Source of the DNA: Foliamicus sp965115835
Lineage (GTDB): Bacteria > Pseudomonadota > Gammaproteobacteria > Steroidobacterales > Foliamicaceae
Assembly: GCA_965115835.1 (NCBI GenBank)
Contig: OZ220471.1
Span: forward strand, 434,001 to 498,000
Length of the DNA stretch: 64,000 bases
Direction of reading: 5' to 3'
The notes under the pieces were generated by a model, which was given only the letters and a program-made list of their open reading frames with translations, was not told where the DNA came from and searched no databases. A program made the translations under genes and the position numbers. Position 1 is the first letter of the stretch; every line of letters starts with the position of its first letter. Positions 8,969 through 18,311 of the stretch are shown here, in pieces.

Positions 8969-9580
8969 ATGAATACTCAAGCCTTGCGCAAGGAGACTGG
9001 GCCGATGGCCGCAGGCCGGCCCGTTTTGGATGGCGGCCCGCCGTCCGGGGATTTCCCGGGCATGTCCACCGGCGTCGAAGGCCGCGAGGAGGATCTCGGC
9101 AGATCGGTGGCGGTGGTGCTCAAGACCCTGAAGAACACCGAGCCCTACGAGCATGAGATCAACGACGCGCTGATCAAGGCGCGCTTGCAGGCCATGCAGT
9201 TCGCCAGGGACCACGGATTGATGGAGGAATACGTGGCGCACGATGTCAGGACCATGAAGCCGCTGACCGACCGGATGAAGGCCCTGATCGAGAAGACCGG
9301 GCGCAACGAGATTGCCCTGATCGGTATCTTCGACCGCACGGCCTGCCACTATCAACTCTGCCTGGAGAACGAGTCCGGCCCGGGAATGCGCCGCTGGCGC
9401 TCACCCTTCCGCCGGGTGTTGGCCATGTGCCGCAGGCTGGGGCAGTTCGATCTGACCGAAGAGTGGATACACGAAAACTGGACCCGTCCGCGCTTGCTCG
9501 GCTATGCCGAGGCCATGGGCGTGGAGATGCGCGTTTCGCACTGGCGCCCGGACGGCTGGCTTACCGCCGAAGTCGCTTGA
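8969..9580 (+). CDS. Conserved-looking protein of unknown function
   Basis: I do not recognise this 203-residue soluble protein. ATG 8969 is preceded by a weak purine-rich GAGCGAGG. The first 60 residues are glycine- and proline-rich and low in complexity. The rest looks folded and largely helical, with recurring charged-hydrophobic segments such as HEINDALIKARLQAMQFARDHG, TRPRLLGYAEAMGVEM and a C-terminal HWRPDGWLTAEVA. No signal peptide or membrane segment is apparent. It lies 44 nt after kdsB on the same strand and converges on rne, 22 nt away. Codon use resembles its neighbours, so I treat it as a real gene. Confidence 0.6.
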   Translation: MNTQALRKETGPMAAGRPVLDGGPPSGDFPGMSTGVEGREEDLGRSVAVVLKTLKNTEPYEHEINDALIKARLQAMQFARDHGLMEEYVAHDVRTMKPLTDRMKALIEKTGRNEIALIGIFDRTACHYQLCLENESGPGMRRWRSPFRRVLAMCRRLGQFDLTEEWIHENWTRPRLLGYAEAMGVEMRVSHWRPDGWLTAEVA

Positions 9581-9602
9581 AGCCTGTCTGGCGGCGCGCC
9601 TT

Positions 9603-11624
9603 TCAGGACGGAGTCGAACTTCCGCTGCTCGAACTTCCGCCGCTTCCGCTATCCCGATGCTTGCGCCGCCGTCTCCTCCTCCGGCGGGGGGCCTGCGTGT
9701 CGCCCTGAGCGCCCTGATTGCCCTGAGCGGGGCCGCTGGGCGATTTTGCCTGCGCTTCGGTCTTCTCCCTGGCCTTGGCCTTCGGCGCACTCTTTTGCCG
9801 CGCCGGTCTCTTCGGATTGCGGTTCGGGAGTCGGCCCTGTTGCGGTGACTGCCGCTTTGGTGTGGAGGGCCGGGAGTCCTTCCTTTTCGTTTGCGGTTCC
9901 TCGCCGGTAATACCGAAGAGGCGGGCGAGGAAGCCCGGCTTGGGCTTGCCGGGCTTTTGCGGGCGCTTGTCGGCGGGCCTGGGCCTTTGCGGGCGTCTGT
10001 CCGGGGGCTTGGCCTTTCGCCTGGGCGGCGCCGTGTCCGGCAGCGAGCGCTCCACGGCAGGTTTCTCCGGCGTTTTCGCGGTGGCGGGCTGCAGCACTTC
10101 CGGCGGCGGTTGCGTTTTGGTGGCCATTTCGTAGCTGGGTTTATCGTCCTCCGACTTGTCCCGAATCCGCCGCAGCGCAAATTCCGGAGTTTCCATCGCC
10201 GAGTTCGCTACCAGAACGACGCCCACCTTGAATATGTCCTCGATCTGGCTCAGGGCCGCCCGCTTTTCGTTCAGCAGAAAGTTCGCCACCACCAGGGGCA
10301 GCTCCGCCACCACCTTGAAAGTGCGCTCCTTGCCGGCTTCCTCGCTGATCATGCGCAAGATATGCAGGCCCAGTGACTCCACGGCCCGGATGCGTCCGGC
10401 CCCTCCGCACCGGGGACAGGTTTCGTGGGTGGCGTCAACCAGCGATGTGCGCAGGCGCTGGCGCGACATTTCCAGGATTCCGAAGCGTGAAATGGGACCG
10501 GCCTGGATCCGGGCGGGCTCGTTGCGCGTGGCTTGGCGCAGCCGTTCTTCCACCTGCCGGTTGGCGCTGGAAGAGCGCATGTCGATGAAATCGATCATGA
10601 TGAGGCCCGACAGATCCCGGATGCGGCATTGGCGCGCGATTTCCTCGGCTGCCTCGAGGTTGGTCTGGAGCGCGGTCTGCTCGATGTCGTCTGCGGAAGT
10701 GGCCCGGGCCGAATTGACATCTATGCAAATGCCCGCTTCGGGCTGGTCGATGATGATCTGGCCGCCGGAAGGCAGATTCACGCGGCGCCGGTAGGCGGAG
10801 TTGATCTGGCTTTCGATCTGGTAGCTGTTGAAAAGCGGCGCGTCCCCCTCATGACGTCTTACCCGCTCCAGAAAATGCGGCATGGTGTGCTTGATGAAGT
10901 TGCGTATGTCTTCATGGGCATCGTCGTCATCCACCACGATTTCGCCGATCGAATCGGAAAAGTGATCGCGAATCGCCCGCAGGATCACGTTGGATTCCTG
11001 GACCACCAGAAAGGGCCCGTCGCGTTCGAGCACGGCCAGCTTGATAGCCTCCCAGGTTCGCAGCTGGTTGTCGAGATCCCACTGCAGTTCCTCGATGCTT
11101 CGATCGTGGCCCTGGGTGCGGATGATCGCGCTCATGCCCCGGGGCATCTTCAGCTTCCCAAGCCGCTGCTGGACTGCCTGACGGTCTTCGCCGCGCACCT
11201 GGCGAGACACTCCGCCGCCTCGCGGGTTGTTGGCGTTCAGGACCAGATAGCGGCCCGCCAGGGAGATGCGCGTGGTCAATGCCGCGCCCTTGTTCTCGCG
11301 CTCGTCCTTTTCCACCTGCACCACAAGCTGCTGTCCTTCCTCGATCAGCGCGGCGATCTTCAGGGGCTGTCCGGGATCCGGCGTCTTCAGGAAGTACTCG
11401 GAGGAAATGTCCTCCAGTGAAAGGAAGCCGTGGCGCTCCGCGCCGAAATCGACAAAGGCCACCTCAAGGCTGGGCTCTATGCGCGCAACGCGCCCCTTGT
11501 AGATGTTTCCCTTCTTTTGTTCCCTTTCCCGGTGCTCGATGGTCAGGTCATAGAGTCGTTGCCCGTCAACAAGGGCAACACGCACCTCTTCTTGCTGGTT
11601 GGCGTTTACAAGCATTCTTTTCAT
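9603..11624 (-). CDS. rne: Ribonuclease E
   Basis: Endoribonuclease that starts mRNA decay and processes structured RNAs. The start is secure: MKRMLVNANQQEEVRVALVDGQ parallels the N-terminus of E. coli RNase E. The S1 domain (about 30-120) contains NIYKGRVARIEPSLEVAFVDFG. The DNase I-like active site shows CIDVNSARAT and IMIDFIDMR, which supply the metal-binding aspartates. The zinc-link CPRCGGAG is at 403-410. Residues after about 500 are Arg/Lys/Pro-rich and disordered, ending in a Gly-Ser tail, with no recognisable degradosome-binding segment. At 673 aa the C-terminal scaffold is much shorter than E. coli's. rluC is divergent upstream, as in many gammaproteobacteria. Confidence 0.94.
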   Translation of the reverse strand: MKRMLVNANQQEEVRVALVDGQRLYDLTIEHREREQKKGNIYKGRVARIEPSLEVAFVDFGAERHGFLSLEDISSEYFLKTPDPGQPLKIAALIEEGQQLVVQVEKDERENKGAALTTRISLAGRYLVLNANNPRGGGVSRQVRGEDRQAVQQRLGKLKMPRGMSAIIRTQGHDRSIEELQWDLDNQLRTWEAIKLAVLERDGPFLVVQESNVILRAIRDHFSDSIGEIVVDDDDAHEDIRNFIKHTMPHFLERVRRHEGDAPLFNSYQIESQINSAYRRRVNLPSGGQIIIDQPEAGICIDVNSARATSADDIEQTALQTNLEAAEEIARQCRIRDLSGLIMIDFIDMRSSSANRQVEERLRQATRNEPARIQAGPISRFGILEMSRQRLRTSLVDATHETCPRCGGAGRIRAVESLGLHILRMISEEAGKERTFKVVAELPLVVANFLLNEKRAALSQIEDIFKVGVVLVANSAMETPEFALRRIRDKSEDDKPSYEMATKTQPPPEVLQPATAKTPEKPAVERSLPDTAPPRRKAKPPDRRPQRPRPADKRPQKPGKPKPGFLARLFGITGEEPQTKRKDSRPSTPKRQSPQQGRLPNRNPKRPARQKSAPKAKAREKTEAQAKSPSGPAQGNQGAQGDTQAPRRRRRRRRKHRDSGSGGSSSSGSSTPS

Positions 11625-11932
11625 CGGGGCTCACGTCCTTGGTGGGGCGGGTGCACGCCGCAGCTGCGACCGTCGTCGCGGTCAGGCTGTGCTGGCAGCC
11701 ATGCGAACAGGAATCATCAGTCAGGGAATCCGTCCCGTTCGGCGCTGTGGCCATGAAAATGCATCCCTTGGGCGACCGGCGTTGTTCCGCCACATTTTTT
11801 GGAAATAGATACGGCAATGTTGCCGCCTGCGCGGTTATCCGCGACACACGCTGGTTTGCAGCGTCAGCCATTATCATATCACGGGGCGCCGAGTCCGGTG
11901 GGGGAACGTGGCAGGCGCCCGCAGTTCAAGCA
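11625..11932. promoter_or_regulatory. Divergent rne/rluC intergenic region
   Basis: This 308-nt gap holds no convincing gene and must carry both promoters. On the minus strand an extended -10 (TG-A-TATGAT) occupies 11873-11881 without a good -35. It would give rne a leader of about 240 nt, which fits the long autoregulatory leader known for rne in enterobacteria, although I did not verify any hairpin. On the plus strand TATCAT at 11872-11877 overlaps it and could serve rluC. Confidence 0.35.
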
Positions 11933-12877
11933 ATGAAAAACAACATTCTGTTGGTGTCGGAAAACGACGCCGGTCGCCGTCTCGACAACTTTCTGGCGGG
12001 ACGCCTCAAGCGCATCAGGCTGGCGCGGGTACACCGCATGATCCGTCGCGGCGAAGTGCGTGTGAATCGCGGCCGGGTGTCCTCCGGCCATCGCTTGCGT
12101 TGCGGCGACGCAGTGAGGCTGCCGCCGCATCTCGAGCGCCGGCCTCCTCCGCCCGGGTGCGCCCGGGCGCGATGGATCGAACAATGCGTGGTGTATGAAG
12201 ACGACAGCCTGCTGGTGCTCGACAAGCCTGCCGGGCTGGCGGCCCATGCGGGAGGGGCGGTGAATTTCGGGGCCGTGGAGCTGATTCGCGCCGTACGGCC
12301 CCGGGACGATTTTCTGCAACTGGCGCACCGTTTGGACCGGGCCACAAGCGGCTTGCTGGTGCTGGCGCGCAAGGCGAGCGCCTTGAATGCGCTGCATTGC
12401 GCCTTCCGCGAGCAAGAGATTGCAAAAACCTATCTGGCCCTGTTGGCCGGACGCTGGCAAGGCGGGGAGCGCAAGGTGGACCTGCCCCTGGACCGCTCGT
12501 TCCGCCTTGCGGGAGAACGCCAGGTACGGGTGGGGCCGGGACAGGCGGCAACCACCCTCTTCAAGCCGCGCAGGGCTTGGGGAGACGCCACCCTGATGCG
12601 GGTCACGCCCCTCACCGGGCGCACTCACCAGATTCGGGTCCACGCGGCGGCCACAGGCCATCCGGTGCTGGGCGACGACCGCTACGGGCGCTCCCGGAGT
12701 GCGCTGGCGGCTCGCCTCGGACTCCGGCGCCTGTTTCTGCACGCCCTGGAAATGCGCCTGCGGCGCCCGCAAGACGGCAGGCTGCTTTGCCTGCGCGCGC
12801 CGCTGCCAAGTGCGTTGCGGGCGTCGCTTGAGCGATTGGGTGCGGCCGAATTTGGCCTGACGGAGCGAAAAGCATAA
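11933..12877 (+). CDS. rluC: RluC-type 23S rRNA pseudouridine synthase
   Basis: Isomerises specific uridines in 23S rRNA. The product (314 aa) has an N-terminal S4-like RNA-binding domain (about 15-80, RRLDNFLAGRLKRI), then the RluA-family catalytic domain with HRLDRATSGLLVLARK, whose aspartate near residue 135 is the catalytic residue, and GRTHQIRVHAAATGHPVLGDDRYG near the end. ATG 11933 gives the normal family start; longer upstream readings run into the intergenic region. Orientation divergent from rne supports RluC over RluD, and a separate RluD-like gene lies at 14565. Confidence 0.88.
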   Translation: MKNNILLVSENDAGRRLDNFLAGRLKRIRLARVHRMIRRGEVRVNRGRVSSGHRLRCGDAVRLPPHLERRPPPPGCARARWIEQCVVYEDDSLLVLDKPAGLAAHAGGAVNFGAVELIRAVRPRDDFLQLAHRLDRATSGLLVLARKASALNALHCAFREQEIAKTYLALLAGRWQGGERKVDLPLDRSFRLAGERQVRVGPGQAATTLFKPRRAWGDATLMRVTPLTGRTHQIRVHAAATGHPVLGDDRYGRSRSALAARLGLRRLFLHALEMRLRRPQDGRLLCLRAPLPSALRASLERLGAAEFGLTERKA

Positions 12878-12901
12878 AATGTTGCGTTTTGGGATATTTC
12901 C

Positions 12902-13576
12902 GTGGAACTCAGGCAATTTCTGTGTTTGGCCCGGTACGAAGCGGGGGGCGGCTTTCGGGTAGCCGCAATGCACTTCGATGGTCAGCGCATGGGACCATGG
13001 GCGCGGCTTTTGGGGCATGGGAAAGGCGGCGTGTTTTCACTGAACGAGGTGCGTTTCCGCAACAAATCGCCGGTCCGGCCGCTTGATGTTTTCGTGGCGC
13101 CGGTAGAAGCCGCAGTCCCGAACGCTCCGCAAACGGAGAACCTGCTGGTTGGGGAGCGGCCGCGCTGGCGCAAGAACGGTACTTATCCCCGCCAGTTGCT
13201 GGGCGATCTGTGTTCCTCGCCGCTGATGCTCTGGTCGGACAAGACCGCCACCAAGGCAGGATCCTATGACCGGATTCTGGCGCCGGAAGCCGTCGAGCTG
13301 GAATCGTCGCTGGAGCTGATCGAACTGGATCGCTACACGGTGGACGTGACGCGCCGCCCTGGCGCCGCCGCCCCTGCCGTGCGGGTCCGTTTCACTCAAC
13401 TGGAGCGGCAGTACCGGCTTTTGCTGTGCGAGGATGTCTTGCGCCGGCGCTACGCACGCTGCTTGCCCGGAGAGTACGAAGTCGTTCGGCCCACGGCGGC
13501 CTGCATCACGCTGGGGCCGCCAGGCAAGCAGGGGCGCATCAAGCGGGTCGCCTCGCTGATTCCCCTGGAGGAGTGA
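12902..13576 (+). CDS. Probable dual-OB (DuOB-like) domain protein
   Basis: Unassigned 224-residue protein starting at GTG 12902, 24 nt after rluC. Its layout resembles the dual OB-containing domain family as I remember it: an N-terminal FLCLARYEAGGGFRVAA strand, a PLDVFVAPVE segment (60-69), then TENLLVGERPRW (78-89) and LLGDLCSSPLMLW. The second half alternates beta-like stretches (VRVRFTQLERQYRLLLCED) and ends in a Gly-Lys-rich segment. Such OB folds suggest nucleic-acid or ligand binding. The family match rests on pattern memory and was not searched. No signal peptide or membrane helix is present. Confidence 0.55.
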   Translation: MELRQFLCLARYEAGGGFRVAAMHFDGQRMGPWARLLGHGKGGVFSLNEVRFRNKSPVRPLDVFVAPVEAAVPNAPQTENLLVGERPRWRKNGTYPRQLLGDLCSSPLMLWSDKTATKAGSYDRILAPEAVELESSLELIELDRYTVDVTRRPGAAAPAVRVRFTQLERQYRLLLCEDVLRRRYARCLPGEYEVVRPTAACITLGPPGKQGRIKRVASLIPLEE

Positions 13577-13656
13577 CTGCGCCGTGGCTGGCGCCCTGGC
13601 GCCGGCAGGCTCTTCAGGCGCTCTGGCCGCAGCGCTGCGCCGAACCCGCCTCGCGG

Positions 13657-13674
13657 CGCCCTGAAGTCAGGGCG
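13657..13674. terminator. Candidate bidirectional hairpin between convergent genes
   Basis: A perfect 8-bp inverted repeat, CGCCCTGA-AG-TCAGGGCG, sits in the 144-nt gap between the convergent dual-OB gene and bamD. There is no T-run on either side, so it is at best an imperfect terminator for both strands. Confidence 0.4.
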
Positions 13675-13720
13675 GGGGCGGTCCATGAGGGCCGGAAGCC
13701 AGGGAAAAGCGCTGCCGGTG

Positions 13721-14482
13721 TTACCCGCCTTCGACTGTCTCTCCCGGAAAATTCGCCGCCAGCACGCGCTCCGCATCGGACGCCAGATCGCTCATCCCCA
13801 TCCTCCGGTAGGCCTGGGCCAGGATTTTCAGTGATTCGGCGATTGCCGGCGAGCCGTGATAGTTCTCCACGGCGAAGCGCGCCCGGTTGGCGGCTGCAAT
13901 CCATGCGCCTCGCCTCAGGTAGTAGTCGGCGACATGGTTTTCGTAGCGGGCCATGCGGTTGCGAAGGAAGATCATGCGCTGGCGGGCGTCGCCGGCATAC
14001 TCGCTGTCGGGATAGCCAGTGACCAATTGCGTGAAGGCGTCGAACGATTCGCTGGCGGTCATGACGGGGCGGCGAGAGTAGTCGATCCGGAACAGGCGCC
14101 CGAAGCTGCCAGGCTGTCGCGCGAACAGCGCCAGCCCGCGCATGTAAATGGCGTAATCCACATTCGGATGCCTTGGATTCTCGCGCTCGAACTCCCGCGC
14201 CGCCTCCACGGCGCTGTCCTGGTCCTTGAGGCGGTAATGGCAATAGATGATTTCCAGTTGCGCCTGACGGGCCTGCGGGTTGAACGGGAAACGCGCCTTC
14301 AGCGCTCCCAGAAAGCGCAACGCCTTGCGGAAATCCCCGCCTTCGAGTGCTGCGTGGCCTTGCTCGTACAGCAGGTTGGCGGCGGACAATTCGTCGCGTT
14401 CTTCGCCTCGCCCGCAACCGGCCAGCGTGGCGCAGGCGCCTGCCGCAAGTAGAATTCCGGCAAGGAATCGCGCTGCATTCAT
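13721..14482 (-). CDS. bamD: BamD outer-membrane assembly lipoprotein
   Basis: Essential lipoprotein of the Bam complex, which folds outer-membrane beta-barrels, anchored in the outer membrane facing the periplasm. The start ATG 14482 gives a typical lipoprotein signal peptide with lipobox LAGC and lipidated Cys23. The mature part is built of tetratricopeptide-like helices, including NLLYEQGHAALEGGDFRKAL, DYAIYMRGLALF, the DPFxR-like RLFRIDYSRRPVMTASESFDAF, and YPDSEYAGDARQRM, which are conserved in BamD. At 253 aa it has the family length. A longer in-frame reading to 14674 would overlap rluD and place the signal peptide internally. It is divergent from rluD, as in E. coli. Confidence 0.93.
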   Translation of the reverse strand: MNAARFLAGILLAAGACATLAGCGRGEERDELSAANLLYEQGHAALEGGDFRKALRFLGALKARFPFNPQARQAQLEIIYCHYRLKDQDSAVEAAREFERENPRHPNVDYAIYMRGLALFARQPGSFGRLFRIDYSRRPVMTASESFDAFTQLVTGYPDSEYAGDARQRMIFLRNRMARYENHVADYYLRRGAWIAAANRARFAVENYHGSPAIAESLKILAQAYRRMGMSDLASDAERVLAANFPGETVEGG

Positions 14483-14519
14483 CGGGGCTATCGTGGTCGG
14501 CAACCGGTCTCGGGAGCGC

Positions 14520-14548
14520 AGTATAGCGAATAGCGGGTAACGAATTAA
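14520..14548 (-). promoter_or_regulatory. Candidate bamD promoter
   Basis: On the minus strand, TATACT (14520-14525, five of six consensus bases) lies 17 nt downstream of a weak -35 TTAATT (14543-14548), and 37 nt before the bamD start. It sits in the 82-nt bamD/rluD divergent gap. Confidence 0.3.
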
Positions 14549-14564
14549 CCAAGGGCCTCCCGGT

Positions 14565-15503
14565 ATGAAGCGCATCGTTGCCCGCAGCATCGTCGTGCCG
14601 GACAGGCTTGCCGGGCGGCGGCTGGATGCGGTGCTGGCCGAGCTGATGCCGGAGTTCTCCCGCAGTCGGATCAAGTCCTGGATCGAGAGCGGGCGGGTTA
14701 CCCGGGAAGGCGCCCCGGTCGAGCGACCGAGGACGCCGGTCGGGGCCCGGGAAACCTATCGGGTTCGAGCCGCGCTCCCGGTGGAGAGTTCGGTGCAGCC
14801 CCAGCGGATTGCTTTCGAGGTGCGCCATGCCGACGCGCATCTGATCGTGGTCAACAAGCCGTCCGGTCTGGTGGTGCATCCAGGCGCCGGAAACCCCGCC
14901 GGCACCTTGCAGAACGGCCTGCTGCATCGCTTTGCGGAGCTTGCCGCGGTGCCCCGGTGCGGGCTCGTGCACAGGCTGGACGCCGGTACCAGCGGGCTGT
15001 TGCTGGTTGCGCGCACCCCCGGCGCTCACCAGAAACTGACCCGTGACCTCGAGTCCCGGCGCATTCACCGGGACTACCGGGCTGTCGCCCGGGGGCGCCC
15101 CGTTGCTGGCGGTACGATCGACGAGCCCCTGGGGCGCCATTCCCGCGATCGCTTGCGGGTTGCCGTGCGGCCGGACGGGCGAAGGGCTGTGACCCATTTC
15201 CGGATTCTGGCGCGCTTTCCGGGGCATTCCTTCCTGGCGGTCCGCCTGGAGACCGGGCGCACCCACCAGATCAGGGCCCATCTGGCGCATCTCGGGTTCC
15301 CGCTGGCCGGCGACTCCCTGTATGCCCGCGGCGCGGCGGATTTCGGGCGGCCTGCGCTGCATGCCCGGGCGTTGCGACTTGAGCATCCGGCAACCGGTGA
15401 ACAGTGCGCCTTCGAGGCGCCGTTGCCTGCCGACCTGCGGCTTTTCCTGTCGGAGCTTGCGGGCGAGGAACGCGACTGGGATCGCTATTCGTGGAATCCG
15501 TAG
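14565..15503 (+). CDS. rluD: RluD-type 23S rRNA pseudouridine synthase
   Basis: Forms pseudouridines in helix 69 of 23S rRNA if it is a true RluD. The 312-aa product has an S4 domain with DAVLAELMPEFSRSRIKSWI (about 20-40), then VNKPSGLVVHPGAGN, the catalytic HRLDAGTSGLLLVAR with Asp139, and GRTHQIRAHLAHLGFPLAGD. Position divergent from bamD and upstream of clpB matches the bamD-rluD-clpB order of gammaproteobacteria. The laccase-like gene usually found between rluD and clpB is absent here. Confidence 0.9.
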   Translation: MKRIVARSIVVPDRLAGRRLDAVLAELMPEFSRSRIKSWIESGRVTREGAPVERPRTPVGARETYRVRAALPVESSVQPQRIAFEVRHADAHLIVVNKPSGLVVHPGAGNPAGTLQNGLLHRFAELAAVPRCGLVHRLDAGTSGLLLVARTPGAHQKLTRDLESRRIHRDYRAVARGRPVAGGTIDEPLGRHSRDRLRVAVRPDGRRAVTHFRILARFPGHSFLAVRLETGRTHQIRAHLAHLGFPLAGDSLYARGAADFGRPALHARALRLEHPATGEQCAFEAPLPADLRLFLSELAGEERDWDRYSWNP

Positions 15504-15556
15504 TCTGTCCCTGATCGGCCCGCTACGCATCCTTGCGCCCGGTTGTTTCGCGCAAG

Positions 15557-15584
15557 TTGAATTTGATGTCCCGGGCGCTATATC
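15557..15584 (+). promoter_or_regulatory. Candidate clpB promoter
   Basis: TTGAAT (15557-15562) and TATATC (15579-15584), with a 16-nt spacer, precede clpB. The TTGAA core is shared with sigma-32 promoters, but the -10 is not a clear CCCATNT. A start site about 7 nt downstream would leave almost no leader before ATG 15592, so the call is weak. Confidence 0.25.
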
Positions 15585-15591
15585 CGGGATT

Positions 15592-18183
<2,592 letters not shown>

Positions 18184-18311
18184 AATCGGGTCCAGGTTGC
18201 CGCGATAGCCCGCCACGGTGGCGCTGGCGGGAAAGTGTGACAGTTGAGAGGGGTTTGGGGTGGCTTCAGCGAGGTGCGCCATGTTTCCTGAATCAAGGGG
18301 GGAAAGATCGA

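Noticed and set aside
13573..14022. Plus-strand frame starting at a GTG on the stop of the dual-OB gene
   Set aside because: It runs antisense through the bamD coding region and its translation after about 25 codons is Arg/Pro/Ser-rich with no motifs.
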